From positions 88,508 through 152,507 of the forward strand of contig NZ_JACSQV010000006.1 in the NCBI RefSeq assembly GCF_014836445.1: a DNA stretch of 64,000 bases, in the 5' to 3' direction. Positions 1-8,619 of this stretch are shown here, piece after piece (the first letter of the stretch is position 1; the number at the start of each line of letters is the position of its first letter). The notes beneath the pieces were generated by a model. That model made no database searches. It worked only from the letters and a program-made list of their open reading frames with translations, and had not been told where the DNA came from. The translations under genes were made by a program, and so were the position numbers. Source of the DNA: Cellulomonas avistercoris. GTDB lineage: Bacteria > Actinomycetota > Actinomycetes > Actinomycetales > Cellulomonadaceae.

Positions 1-33
1 GGGGGGGCGCCCCCCCCCCCCCCCCCCCCCCCG
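1..33. repeat. G/C homopolymer tract
   Basis: Seven G, then C-G, then an unbroken run of 23 C at 10-32. The G run and the C run could pair as the distal part of a GC-only hairpin ending an upstream transcript, but the upstream gene is outside the window. Run length is prone to sequencing error and to replication slippage. A Shine-Dalgarno sequence (GAGGAGG) for the first gene follows at about 54-60. Confidence 0.6.
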
Positions 34-64
34 CCCCGTACCGCCGACCACCCGAGGAGGACCG

Positions 65-673
65 ATGAGGACCACGCCCGCCGCCCCGCGCGACAGCTGG
101 CTCTCCGGCCTCCTGTCGACCCTCACGACCTTCGCGCTCCTCGTGCTGCTCGCCGCGGCCGTGGCGCTCGCGGTGGTCCCCAAGGTCGTCGACGGTGCCG
201 CACTGACGGTGCTCACCGGCTCGATGGTCCCCACGTACGATCCCGGCGACGTGGTCGTCGTCCGCGGCGTCAAGGACGTCGCGGCCGAGGTCCAGGTCGG
301 CGATGTCGTCACGTTCCAGCCGGTGTCGGACGACCCGACGCTCATCACGCACCGTGTGGTGGAGAAGATCTTCACCGCCGAGGGCACGATGTTCGTCACG
401 CGCGGCGACGCCAACAGCGCCGACGACGACCCGCTCGTGCCCGCTCAGGTCAAGGCGGAGGTCATGTACCACGTGCCGTACGTCGGGTACGCGTCGCTCT
501 ACCTCGGCCAGCAGCGCGGGCTGCTCGTCGTGGGCGTCGCCGTCGCGCTGCTCGGCTACGGCGCGTTCATGGTCCTGCGTCCCGAGCGCCGTCGCGCCGA
601 CGCAGCGGAGAGCCCCGCCGCGCTCACCCCTGACCTCCCCGCGCTCGCACACGTCCAGGAGGAGACCCGATGA
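65..673 (+). CDS. signal peptidase I, SipW (ER-like) type
   Basis: Predicted membrane serine protease that removes signal peptides from exported proteins. The 202-residue product has an N-terminal membrane segment (about 21-40), the box with nucleophile Ser53 in TGSMVPTYDPGD, and a second conserved box where His96 (LITHRVV) stands where bacterial type I enzymes have Lys. A Ser/His pair is the mark of the SipW/archaeal/ER class. A second membrane segment lies near 152-172. ATG has GAGGAGG upstream. The stop overlaps the next ATG by 4 bases, and the next two genes encode SipW-type exported proteins, so this is probably their dedicated peptidase (inference). Confidence 0.88.
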   Translation: MRTTPAAPRDSWLSGLLSTLTTFALLVLLAAAVALAVVPKVVDGAALTVLTGSMVPTYDPGDVVVVRGVKDVAAEVQVGDVVTFQPVSDDPTLITHRVVEKIFTAEGTMFVTRGDANSADDDPLVPAQVKAEVMYHVPYVGYASLYLGQQRGLLVVGVAVALLGYGAFMVLRPERRRADAAESPAALTPDLPALAHVQEETR

Positions 674-1302
674 GGCGCCGCCGCGCGCTGTCGCTCGTCG
701 CGACGGCCCTGGTCGTCGCGGGTGCGACGGCCGGCATCACCTACGCCATGTGGGGCAAGGACGCCTCACTCGCCATGCCTGTCGTCCGCGCGGGCAACCT
801 GGACCTCGCGCTCGTCGGCACCCCGCAGTGGAGCGAGACGACCCCGGGCATCACCCATGCCGTGCCCACGCAGAGCGACTACGTGACCGCGAACCACCTC
901 GCGACGCCCGGGGACACGTTCACCGTGCGCCAGGAGTTCCGCACGACGCTCACCGGTGACAACCTGGCCGCGCGCGTCAACGTCCGGTGGGACACCCCGC
1001 CGAGCCTGACCCCGGCCGGACGGGTCACGGCCACCTACGTGGTCACCACCCCCGGCGGGACGTCGTCGACACCCGCCGCGGTCGGGTCGCCCGTCACGGT
1101 CCCGAGCGGCGGCGCGAACATCACGCCCGCCCAGGTGGCGGCATGGGGGTCCACGCCGTGGTCGGTCACCGTCACGCTCGCCTACACCGGCACGTCGTCG
1201 TTCGTCGTCGCGCCCACCGCCGTCGACTCGCAGCCGGCGACGTCGCTCGGCACGGTCGTGATCGAGCTCGCGCAGGTGCGGACGGGGGCCGGGTTCTCGT
1301 GA
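670..1302 (+). CDS. exported protein with SipW-type alternate signal peptide
   Basis: Product of 210 residues with Arg-rich N-terminus, hydrophobic stretch at about 6-25 and the TYAMWGKDA box (24-32) just after it, typical of SipW-processed proteins (TasA/camelysin-like, alternate signal peptide families). The mature part is rich in Thr, Val and Ser and looks like secreted beta-sandwich material; no catalytic motif is visible. Start ATG overlaps the signal peptidase stop, and the stop overlaps the next GTG, so the three genes are translationally coupled. Likely a surface or fibre subunit; function unproven. Confidence 0.75.
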   Translation: MRRRRALSLVATALVVAGATAGITYAMWGKDASLAMPVVRAGNLDLALVGTPQWSETTPGITHAVPTQSDYVTANHLATPGDTFTVRQEFRTTLTGDNLAARVNVRWDTPPSLTPAGRVTATYVVTTPGGTSSTPAAVGSPVTVPSGGANITPAQVAAWGSTPWSVTVTLAYTGTSSFVVAPTAVDSQPATSLGTVVIELAQVRTGAGFS

Positions 1303-2042
1303 CGACCGCGACGCGCCCCTCGTGGCGTCGACCGCACGGCTGGGTCCTCACGGCTGCCGTGGTGCTGGCGGCGGTCCTCGTGGGCGCCGGCACCGGCGGC
1401 ACCTTCGCGCTGTGGCGCGACCAGGAGAGGGGCACGGCCGCGATGCCCGTGGGTGTCACCGTGTTCGGCGTCGGTGCCCCGGCCACGCCTGGCTCGCTCG
1501 CGACCTACGCGACCGCGGACGGCCAGTCGCTCGTCTTCGAGTTCGGCCCTGCGCAGGCGGCGACGCTGTACGGCACGACGGCGACGGGCGGCGCCGTGGC
1601 GATCCCCGTCCAGGTCGACTCGCTCGCGCAGGGTCACCGCGGCCTGTCGTACACGGTCACGCCCTCCGTCTCCGGCGGTGTGTTCGGGGCGTCGACCTGG
1701 GCGCTGTACAAGGTGGCGTCGCAGGCGGCGTGCACGACGTCGACGACGGGGACCGCGACGACGACCGCGACGCCGTGGAGCACCGCCTACACCTCGACCA
1801 GGGCGCTGACGTCCGAGTACTGGTGCCTCGTCGCGACGTTCGTCCCGGTCACCGGCACGCACGAGAACACCGCGACCGTGACCGGCACACCCGACACCCC
1901 GGGCATGGCCACTCCCCGGGAGGTCACCGACACCAGCGACACGTGGCGCGCGACCGTGGCCCAGACGCTCGACCCCGCGGCCGAGCCCACCCACCGCCTG
2001 ACCTTCACGTTCACGACGACCCGTCCGGGCGGCACCCCGTGA
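1299..2042 (+). CDS. second exported protein with SipW-type signal peptide
   Basis: Product of 247 residues. An N-terminal basic stretch is followed by a hydrophobic segment (about 16-34) and TFALWRDQ (35-42), the same kind of SipW box as in the preceding gene. The mature region is Thr/Ala/Val-rich without recognisable enzyme motifs. The GTG at 1299 was chosen because it overlaps the upstream stop (GTGA); the open frame extends further upstream but only across the preceding gene. Its own stop overlaps the next GTG. Probably a cell-surface or matrix protein made and processed with its neighbours. Confidence 0.7.
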   Translation: MTTATRPSWRRPHGWVLTAAVVLAAVLVGAGTGGTFALWRDQERGTAAMPVGVTVFGVGAPATPGSLATYATADGQSLVFEFGPAQAATLYGTTATGGAVAIPVQVDSLAQGHRGLSYTVTPSVSGGVFGASTWALYKVASQAACTTSTTGTATTTATPWSTAYTSTRALTSEYWCLVATFVPVTGTHENTATVTGTPDTPGMATPREVTDTSDTWRATVAQTLDPAAEPTHRLTFTFTTTRPGGTP

Positions 2043-2800
2043 GGGCCGTGCGCCACGCCGCAGGGGGTGTCCTCGCCCTGCTCCTGACCGTCGCGCCCGC
2101 GGCAGCCGCCACGGCCGCCGTCGACGTGGCCTGGACCGGCCCGACGCTGTCGCTCGCGTGGGACGGCTCGACGCGCGCGACCGCCGAGAGCTCGTTCGTC
2201 GGGGTGCCCGTGACCGTGCCGGGCGACCGAGCGGTGCGCTCGGTGACCGTGCGCAACGACGGCCCGAGCGGCGGCACGCTCCGCGCGTGGGTGACGCAGG
2301 TCGACCTGCTCGACCCGCCGGCCGGCTCCGTCGACCCGTTCTACGACGACCTCCGCCTCGACTGGGACACCGCGTCGCAGACCGACGGCGCGTCGTTCGC
2401 CGCGCTCGCGGACGCGCAGGAGACCCTCATCGCGCAGACCCACCTCGCGCAGGGGGCGTCGACGCACCTGCAGGTGGCGTACGAGCTGCCCCTCGCCGCG
2501 ACGAGCGGCAACCGCTCCGCGGCCGGGGCGCGGCAGGCGTCGTTCGTCGTGCGGGTGCAGATCCAGGGCGACACCCCGACGTCCGCGCCGACTCCCGTCC
2601 CGGGCGCATCCGGGGGCATCGCCGCCGCTCCCGGGGCCGGCTCGGCCGCCGCCCTCGCCCTCACGGGCCTCGACGCGCTCCGTGCGGCCCTCCTCGCGGT
2701 CGTCGCCATCGGCGTCGGATCGACCCTTCTCGGCGCCGCTCGACGACGTCGCGACGTCCAGAACCCGGGCGGGGCCGGCACCACGCCGTCCGCGGGGTAG
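2039..2800 (+). CDS. secreted protein with LALTG sortase sorting signal
   Basis: Product of 253 residues with a classical signal peptide (hydrophobic core about 7-22, APAAAATAA before the mature part), a Ser/Thr/Val-rich body and a C-terminal sorting signal: LALTG (206-210), a hydrophobic segment and an RRRR tail. LAxTG is the motif attributed to class E sortases of high-GC actinobacteria, so covalent wall attachment is expected. No sortase gene is in the window. GTG start overlaps the upstream stop, making it the fourth gene of the SipW operon. It may anchor or cap the SipW-processed proteins; that role is inference. Confidence 0.72.
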   Translation: MRAVRHAAGGVLALLLTVAPAAAATAAVDVAWTGPTLSLAWDGSTRATAESSFVGVPVTVPGDRAVRSVTVRNDGPSGGTLRAWVTQVDLLDPPAGSVDPFYDDLRLDWDTASQTDGASFAALADAQETLIAQTHLAQGASTHLQVAYELPLAATSGNRSAAGARQASFVVRVQIQGDTPTSAPTPVPGASGGIAAAPGAGSAAALALTGLDALRAALLAVVAIGVGSTLLGAARRRRDVQNPGGAGTTPSAG

Positions 2801-2875
2801 TCTCTACCGGCGGTCCGTCCCGCTCATCGACGGCGACGGGGTCGGAGGACGGCCCACACAGCAGGAGGACGACAG

Positions 2876-4171
2876 GTGCTCAGTGCATTCGCTCGGGCGT
2901 TCAGGACGCCCGACCTGCGGCGCAAGCTGCTCTTCACCATCGGGATGATGGTGCTCTTCCGCGCCGGGTCCTTCCTGCCGACCCCCGGGGTCAGCTATCC
3001 CAACGTGCAGGCCTGTATCGAGCAGACCGCGGACAACGACCTGCTGGGCCTGGTCAACCTGTTCAGCGGCGGCGCGCTCCTGCAGCTGTCCGTCTTCTCG
3101 CTCGGGATCATGCCGTACATCACGGCGAGCATCATCGTGCAGCTGCTGCGCGTGGTGATCCCCAAGTTCGAGGAGCTCCACAAGGAGGGGCAGTCCGGCA
3201 CCGCGAAGCTGACGCAGTACACGCGGTACCTGACCATCGGCCTGGCGATCCTGCAGTCGACGACGATCATCACGTTCGCGCGCAGCGGCAACCTGTTCCA
3301 GGGCTGCACGCTCGACGTCATCCCGAACGACACGCCGCTGACGCTGCTCATCATGGTCATCACGATGACCGCGGGCACCGGCCTGATCATGTGGTTCGGC
3401 GAGCTCATCACCGAGCGCGGTGTCGGCAACGGCATGTCGCTGCTCATCTTCACGTCCATCGCCGCGTCGTTCCCCGGCGCCCTGTGGTCCATCGCCGGCG
3501 GCAACAACGGCGTCGGCAAGTTCATCGCCGTCCTCGCGATCGTCGTGCTGGTCATCGGGCTCGTCGTGTTCGTGGAGCAGTCGCAGCGCCGCATCCCGGT
3601 GCAGTACGCGAAGCGCATGGTCGGCCGCCGCATGTACGGCGGGTCGAGCACCTACATCCCGATCAAGATCAACATGGCCGGCGTCATCCCCGTGATCTTC
3701 GCGTCGTCGCTGCTCGCGGTGCCGACGCTGATCGCGCAGTTCGGTGACGCGACCGCGGGCTGGGTGCAGTGGATCAGCGTGAACGTGGCCGACCCGGCCG
3801 CGCCGCTGCACATGGCCCTCTACATCGTCCTGATCATCTTCTTCTGCTTCTTCTACACGGCGATCACGTTCAACCCGGACGAGGTCGCGGACAACATGAA
3901 GAAGTACGGCGGCTTCATCCCGGGGATCCGGGCCGGCCGTCCGACGGCCGAGTACCTCGACTACGTGATCACGCGTATCACGACGCCGGGCTCGCTCTAC
4001 CTCGCCCTCGTCGCGCTGATCCCGATGATCGCCTTCATCGTGCTCGGCGTCGGTGCCAACATCCCGTTCGGCGGGGCGTCGATCCTCATCGTGGTGGGCG
4101 TCGGCCTCGAGACCGTCAAGCAGATCGAGTCCCAGCTGCAGCAGCGGCACTACGAAGGGTTCTTGCGTTGA
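2876..4171 (+). CDS. secY: preprotein translocase subunit SecY
   Basis: Channel subunit of the SecYEG translocon, an integral plasma-membrane protein. The 431-residue product begins LSAFARAFRTPDLRRKLLFT and shows the expected series of about ten hydrophobic helices; the cytoplasmic loop RRIPVQYAKRMVGRRMYGG is highly conserved in SecY. Start is GTG with GCAGGAGGAC about 7 bases upstream. The TGA overlaps the TTG start of adk. Normally SecY follows rplO; here the preceding genes are the SipW surface-protein operon instead. A TAGTCT hexamer at 2798 could be the -10 of its promoter, without a clear -35. Confidence 0.98.
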   Translation: MLSAFARAFRTPDLRRKLLFTIGMMVLFRAGSFLPTPGVSYPNVQACIEQTADNDLLGLVNLFSGGALLQLSVFSLGIMPYITASIIVQLLRVVIPKFEELHKEGQSGTAKLTQYTRYLTIGLAILQSTTIITFARSGNLFQGCTLDVIPNDTPLTLLIMVITMTAGTGLIMWFGELITERGVGNGMSLLIFTSIAASFPGALWSIAGGNNGVGKFIAVLAIVVLVIGLVVFVEQSQRRIPVQYAKRMVGRRMYGGSSTYIPIKINMAGVIPVIFASSLLAVPTLIAQFGDATAGWVQWISVNVADPAAPLHMALYIVLIIFFCFFYTAITFNPDEVADNMKKYGGFIPGIRAGRPTAEYLDYVITRITTPGSLYLALVALIPMIAFIVLGVGANIPFGGASILIVVGVGLETVKQIESQLQQRHYEGFLR

Positions 4172-4746
4172 GTTCACGTCTGGTCCTGCTCGGCCCCCCC
4201 GGTGCGGGCAAGGGAACGCAGGCCGCGCGCCTGGCCGAGGAGCTGGGCGTCCCGGCCATCTCGACCGGCGACATCTTCCGCTCCAACATCAAGAACGGCA
4301 CGGAGCTCGGGCGACGCGTGCAGGACATCACGGCGTCGGGCGCGCTGGTCCCGGACGAGCTCACCAACGAGCTCGTCCGTGACCGCCTCGCGCAGGCGGA
4401 CGCCGTCGACGGGTTCCTGCTCGACGGGTACCCCCGCAACGTCGCCCAGGTCGCGGCGCTCGACGAGATCCTGGCGTCCGCGGGGCACGAGCTGGACCTC
4501 GCGGTGGAGCTCACCGTGGACCCGCAGGTCGTGGTCGACCGTCTGACGAAGCGCGCGCAGATCGAGGGGCGCGCGGACGACACCGAGGACGTCGTCCGCC
4601 ACCGGCTCGACGTGTACGCCGAGCAGACGGCGCCCATCTCGCAGGTCTACGCCGCCCGCGGCCTGCTCGTGCAGGTCGACGGGCTCGGCGAGGTCGACGA
4701 CGTCACGGCTCGGCTCCTGGCGGTGCTGAGCCCGTCCGCCTCCTAG
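4168..4746 (+). CDS. adk: adenylate kinase
   Basis: Converts ATP plus AMP to two ADP in the cytoplasm. The 192-residue product carries the P-loop GPPGAGKGT near its start, the AMP-binding segment ISTGDIFR and the DGYPRN motif. The short LID region (KRAQIEGRADDTEDV) fits the short adenylate kinases of actinobacteria. The TTG at 4168 was chosen because it overlaps the secY stop and places the P-loop at the usual distance; a longer frame upstream only covers secY. map follows 10 bases later, so secY-adk-map form one transcript. Confidence 0.96.
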   Translation: MSSRLVLLGPPGAGKGTQAARLAEELGVPAISTGDIFRSNIKNGTELGRRVQDITASGALVPDELTNELVRDRLAQADAVDGFLLDGYPRNVAQVAALDEILASAGHELDLAVELTVDPQVVVDRLTKRAQIEGRADDTEDVVRHRLDVYAEQTAPISQVYAARGLLVQVDGLGEVDDVTARLLAVLSPSAS

Positions 4747-4756
4747 GGGAGCGGCC

Positions 4757-5590
4757 GTGTTCGGGCGCGAGCGCGTCGAGTACAAGACCCCGGAGCAGGT
4801 CGCGGTCATGCGGCGTGCCGGCCTGGTCGTGGCGGACGCGCTCGACGCCGTCCGCGCCGCGCTGGCGCCGGGTGTGACGACCGCCCGGCTCGACGCGGTG
4901 GCGGAGGACGTCATCACGTCCGCCGGTGCCACGCCGTCGTTCCTCGGCTACCACGGGTACCCCGCCTCGCTCTGCGTCTCCGTCAACGACGAGATCGTCC
5001 ACGGGATCCCGGGCTCGCGTGTGCTCCAGCCCGGTGACGTCGTCTCCGTGGACTGCGGCGCGATCGTCGACGGCTGGCACGGCGACTCCGCCTTCACGGT
5101 CGTCCTGGACCCCGCCGACCCCGCGGACGTCGAGCTCGCGGCCACGACCGAGGACGCCATGTGGGCCGGCATCGCGGCGCTCGCCACCGGCGAGCGGCTC
5201 GGCGCGGTGGGGGAGGCCGTCGAGGAGGTCGTCGAGACCGCGGCCGCGCGCAGCGGCTCGGCCCCGTTCGGCATCGTCGAGGACTACGTCGGCCACGGGA
5301 TCGGCACGGCCATGCACCAGCCGCCCGACGTCCCGAACTTCCGGACCCGCGACCGCGGCCTCAAGCTCCGGCCGGGGCTGTGCGTGGCGGTCGAGCCGAT
5401 GCTGGTCCGCGGCGACCAGGCCAACCGGACGCTGGCCGACGACTGGACCGTCGTCACCGACGACGGCTCGCGTGCCGCCCACTGGGAGCACACCGTCGCG
5501 CTGCTCGAGGACGGCATCGTCGTGCTCACCGCGCGGGACGGCGGCGCCGCGCGGCTGCGCGCCCTCGGTGTCGAGGTCGCCTCGCTCTGA
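4757..5590 (+). CDS. map: type I methionine aminopeptidase
   Basis: Removes N-terminal Met from new proteins. The 277-residue product has the pita-bread metallopeptidase ligands: the Asp pair in VDCGAIVDGWHGDSAFT, His in GHGIGTAMHQPP, Glu in VEPM and Glu in HWEHTVAL. GTG start has AGGGGAG upstream and lies 10 bases after adk, so it is probably co-transcribed with secY-adk. A deformylase gene acting one step earlier lies at 18993-19685. The 273 bases after its stop hold only the leader of the next gene; no clear terminator is visible there. Confidence 0.97.
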   Translation: MFGRERVEYKTPEQVAVMRRAGLVVADALDAVRAALAPGVTTARLDAVAEDVITSAGATPSFLGYHGYPASLCVSVNDEIVHGIPGSRVLQPGDVVSVDCGAIVDGWHGDSAFTVVLDPADPADVELAATTEDAMWAGIAALATGERLGAVGEAVEEVVETAAARSGSAPFGIVEDYVGHGIGTAMHQPPDVPNFRTRDRGLKLRPGLCVAVEPMLVRGDQANRTLADDWTVVTDDGSRAAHWEHTVALLEDGIVVLTARDGGAARLRALGVEVASL

Positions 5591-5863
5591 CCTCAGCCGC
5601 CCGGCCGGCCGTCGAGCCGGCACCGCGACATCGGTCGTTCCGACTCGACCGCGGTGAGGTGGCGGAGACGGGGGTCGTGGCTCCGAGAGGGTGACGTCGC
5701 CCACGAAGGAGTGAGCGGACGGTGCCCGCGGGCGTGCACCCTGCACCGTCGAGGCGCCCCCCGTCGCGAGCGGGGGAGAGTGAAGGCGGCCGTGCGTGGC
5801 GATCATCGCGCGACGGTGCGTCGCAGCGGCCGACTGGCCGCCGCGACGAAGGAGCAGACACCG

Positions 5864-7786
5864 ATGGACCGCCCCCGTACCACCCCCGTGCGCAGCAGCA
5901 GGAGAGCGCTGCGTCGACGCGCCGCAGCAGCGGCGCTCGCCGGGAGCGTGGTGATGCTGTCCGTCGGCCTCGTCGCCGGCCCCGTCCAGGCGGACGTCGC
6001 CGGCGTGTGCGTGGCGGGTGAGACGGTCAACCCCATGGGTGTCGCGACGCCCGTCGGCGCCGATCACGGGTACACGATCTGGACCTCCGGAGACACGCTG
6101 CTCGACAACAGCGAGGTCGAGGGGTCACTCGCGGTCGGCGGCACCCTGACCGTGGGCAGCACGCACCAGGGCGACTTCCCGATCGTGCACGCCATCGCCG
6201 GCAACGCCGCGTACGGACTGCCGGTGGTCGACGGCCACGTGAACCGCCTCCTCGTCAACGCCTACACCCCGGGGGACGGGCCCGCCCGCGCGGTGAAGGT
6301 CAAGACGCAGGGCAGCGCAGGCGTCACGGGCTACGGGGATCTGGACGGCCACGCGGTGCTCGTGGACACGTCCACGCCCCCCGGCTTCGAGGTGCGGCCT
6401 GGCTTCGAGAGCGCAGGTCATCTCGCCTTCTGGGCGGGTGCGACATCCGCGTGGGGCGGTCTGAACGCGAACCAGCGGCCCGGCATCGAGTCGTTCACGC
6501 AGACGCCGGCCGAGGCCTCGACGCTCCAGGCGCAGCACGCGTTCACGGACTACTTCGGGCCGGACGCGGGGACGGCGCTGCTGGCGCAGACCGACGGCTG
6601 GCTCGCTCCGACCTACCCGTCGGACCAGAACCAGCCGATCGTCCTCGCGCCCGGTGGCGCCAACCGCACCACCTTGTCCGCCCTCGTCACCCGGTACGGC
6701 GGCATCGGCAAGTTCGCGCTCGCGGGACACGGTTCGACCGGCAGCTCCCTCATCGTCAAGGTCACGCCCGCCGACGTCGTGGGTGGGGTCCTCGTCCTGC
6801 CGAGCGTCGCGCAGGCCGGCAAGGACGGAGACATGGCGAGCTACGTCCTGTGGGACCTGTCCGACCTGACCGGGACGGTGACGCTCCGGGCGCCGAACGA
6901 GCCGGTCCGCGGTGCGGTGTACGCGCCGGCGGCTCGCGTCGTGGTCGACGACCGCGAGTTCGAGGGGCAGATCGTGGCCGAGAGCTTCGTGGGCATCGCC
7001 CCCGGCAAGGAGGTGCACACCAGCCTGTTCCTCGGCAGCGTGCCGTGCACGAGCAGCTCGGTCGTGCCGACGCCCACCGCCGAGCCGACGGTTCAGCCGA
7101 CCGCCGAGCCGACGGTTCAGCCGACCGCCGAGCCGACCGTCGAGCCGACGGTTCAGCCGACGGCCGGGCCGACCGCCGAACCGACGGTTCAGCCGACGGC
7201 CGAGCCGACCCTCCAGCCGACGGCTGAGCCGACCGTTCAGCCGACCGTCGAGCCGACGGCCGAGCCGACCGTTGAGCCGACGGCCGAGCCGACCGTCCAG
7301 CCGACGGTCGAGCCGACGGTCGAGCCGACGGTCGAGCCGACGGTCGAGCCGACCCTCCAGCCGACGGCCGAGCCGACCGTTCAGCCGACGGCCGAGCCGA
7401 CCGTTCAGCCGACGGCCGAGCCGACGGCCGAGCCGACGGTTCAGCCGACGGCCGGCCCGACCGTCGAGCCGACGGCCGGACCCACAGCAGGAGCGACGCC
7501 GACCGTCGAGCCCACGGCGACGGTCGAGCCCACGGCGACCCCGACGGCTGAGCCGACGTCGACCGTGGGCGCGCAGCCGTCGGACACCGCGACGCCGACC
7601 CCGACGGCAGCCGTCGGCGTCGAGACCTCCGGGCCCACCTCGGGGGCGGCGGCAGAGGGCGGCGACGTGCTGGCGGTCACCGGTGCGTCGGCCGGAGGCG
7701 TCGCCCTGTCGGCGGGCGTGCTCCTGCTGGCCGGGACGCTGATCCTCGCTGCGCGCGCTCGTCGGGTGAGGTCCGTCGAACGCTGA
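5864..7786 (+). CDS. choice-of-anchor A domain surface protein, LAVTG-anchored
   Basis: Secreted wall protein of 640 residues. It begins with a long Arg-rich signal peptide (cleavage likely after VQA, residue 43). A choice-of-anchor A domain (about 50-400) is recognised by [20 protein letters not shown] and AVGGTLTVG; domains of this family occur in surface adhesins. Then comes a stalk of roughly 170 residues of Pro-Thr tetrapeptides and the sorting signal LAVTG (603-607), a membrane segment and basic tail. ATG at 5864 has AAGGAG upstream. It sits between map and infA, where most actinobacteria have none or a small gene. No enzyme motif seen; an adhesin role is inference. Confidence 0.85.
   Translation: MDRPRTTPVRSSRRALRRRAAAAALAGSVVMLSVGLVAGPVQADVAGVCVAGETVNPMGVATPVGADHGYTIWTSGDTLLDNSEVEGSLAVGGTLTVGSTHQGDFPIVHAIAGNAAYGLPVVDGHVNRLLVNAYTPGDGPARAVKVKTQGSAGVTGYGDLDGHAVLVDTSTPPGFEVRPGFESAGHLAFWAGATSAWGGLNANQRPGIESFTQTPAEASTLQAQHAFTDYFGPDAGTALLAQTDGWLAPTYPSDQNQPIVLAPGGANRTTLSALVTRYGGIGKFALAGHGSTGSSLIVKVTPADVVGGVLVLPSVAQAGKDGDMASYVLWDLSDLTGTVTLRAPNEPVRGAVYAPAARVVVDDREFEGQIVAESFVGIAPGKEVHTSLFLGSVPCTSSSVVPTPTAEPTVQPTAEPTVQPTAEPTVEPTVQPTAGPTAEPTVQPTAEPTLQPTAEPTVQPTVEPTAEPTVEPTAEPTVQPTVEPTVEPTVEPTVEPTLQPTAEPTVQPTAEPTVQPTAEPTAEPTVQPTAGPTVEPTAGPTAGATPTVEPTATVEPTATPTAEPTSTVGAQPSDTATPTPTAAVGVETSGPTSGAAAEGGDVLAVTGASAGGVALSAGVLLLAGTLILAARARRVRSVER
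7072..7580 (+). repeat. 12-bp-periodic tandem repeat coding Pro-Thr stalk
   Basis: In-frame repeat of about 12 bases (forms such as GCCGAGCCGACG and GTTCAGCCGACC) coding tetrapeptides with the pattern x-E/Q/G-P-T, repeated some forty times before degenerating. It makes the wall-spanning stalk of the choice-of-anchor A protein. Units differ at synonymous and non-synonymous sites but blocks such as GCCGAGCCGACGG recur exactly, so copy-number change by slippage is likely. Confidence 0.9.
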
Positions 7787-7789
7787 GCA

Positions 7790-7825
7790 CCCCCGGGGGC
7801 GGGGCCCCCCCCCGCCCCCCCCGGG
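7790..7825 (+). terminator. GC-only hairpin after surface-protein gene
   Basis: Just after the stop, a CCCGGGGGCGGGG segment can pair imperfectly with the following C-run segment ending CCCGGG. There is no T-run. It is probably the transcript end of the surface-protein gene, similar in composition to the tract at window position 1-33. Confidence 0.5.
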
Positions 7826-7890
7826 CCACGCGCTCCGTTGCGCGGGGCGTACGGCGACGCAGGCCGGTACCGACCGGCGTCGGGATGCCG

Positions 7891-7896
7891 TATGAT
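7891..7896 (+). promoter_or_regulatory. putative -10 of infA promoter
   Basis: TATGAT is a near-perfect -10 in otherwise very GC-rich DNA; the -35 region 17 bases upstream is weak. The leader to infA would be about 145 bases and contains a hairpin (CCGCAC...GTGCGG, 7951-7968). This would give the ribosomal genes a promoter separate from the surface-protein gene. Confidence 0.5.
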
Positions 7897-8047
7897 TGCT
7901 CGTTGGTTGTGTGCGCCGTTCGTTCGGCGACCAGTCACCCCATGATCAGGCCGCACGATCTCGTGCGGGTCCGGCACGTCCTGCGGACGGTCCAGGGGTG
8001 GTACGACCACCGGCAGGACAAGTCGAGCACGACAGTTAGCGGAGGAC

Positions 8048-8269
8048 ATGGCCAAGAAGGACGGCGTCATCGAGATCGAGGGCAGCGTGGTCGAAGCGCT
8101 GCCCAACGCGATGTTCCGCGTGGAGCTGGCCAACGGCCACAAGGTGCTCGCGCACATCTCAGGCAAGATGCGCCAGCACTACATCCGGATCCTCCCCGAG
8201 GACCGTGTGGTGGTCGAGCTCAGCCCGTACGACCTGTCCCGCGGGCGCATCGTCTACCGCTACAAGTAA
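8048..8269 (+). CDS. infA: translation initiation factor IF-1
   Basis: Single OB-fold protein of 73 residues that binds the 30S A site during initiation. The sequence [20 protein letters not shown] and the ending [16 protein letters not shown] are diagnostic. ATG has AGCGGAGGAC upstream. It starts the infA-rpmJ-rpsM-rpsK run. Full normal length and no oddities. Confidence 0.98.
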   Translation: MAKKDGVIEIEGSVVEALPNAMFRVELANGHKVLAHISGKMRQHYIRILPEDRVVVELSPYDLSRGRIVYRYK

Positions 8270-8337
8270 CCACCACCATCGAGACGCCGTCGGTCGGACC
8301 CACGTGGCCCGGGCGCGGCGGCGGAGGAACGAACGCG

Positions 8338-8451
8338 ATGAAGGTCAAGCCGAGCGTCAAGAAGATCTGCGACAAGTGCAAGGTGATCCGCCGGCACGGT
8401 CGCGTCCAGGTGATCTGCGAGAACCTGCGCCACAAGCAGCGCCAGGGCTGA
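8338..8451 (+). CDS. rpmJ: 50S ribosomal protein L36
   Basis: A 37-residue zinc-ribbon protein of the large subunit. The Cys-x2-Cys, later Cys and final His of the L36 zinc site are present ([20 protein letters not shown], then NLRH). The gene is often missed because of its size; it lies 68 bases after infA with GGCGGAGG upstream of ATG. This is the zinc-containing form. Confidence 0.97.
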   Translation: MKVKPSVKKICDKCKVIRRHGRVQVICENLRHKQRQG

Positions 8452-8619
8452 GCAGCAGCACCACCGCCCCCTCCCGGGGGCAGCAAGCGCACCGCCGCCC
8501 CGTGACCCCGGCTCCGGCCCAGGTCACGGTGAACCCCCAGCTCGGAGGCTGGGGCCCGCAAGGACTGCGGGAGGACGGTGCGGCAGACCTCCGAGTGCAG
8601 TACAGGAGCCACCAGGCAC

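Noticed and set aside
5591..5863. Possible c-di-GMP or c-di-AMP riboswitch before the surface-protein gene
   Set aside because: The 273-base leader is G/C-rich, but I could not find the conserved core sequences of either class. An Infernal search would settle it.
7072..7580. Possible CRISPR array
   Set aside because: The repeat is in-frame, 12 bases long, without spacers, and codes a Pro-Thr stalk.
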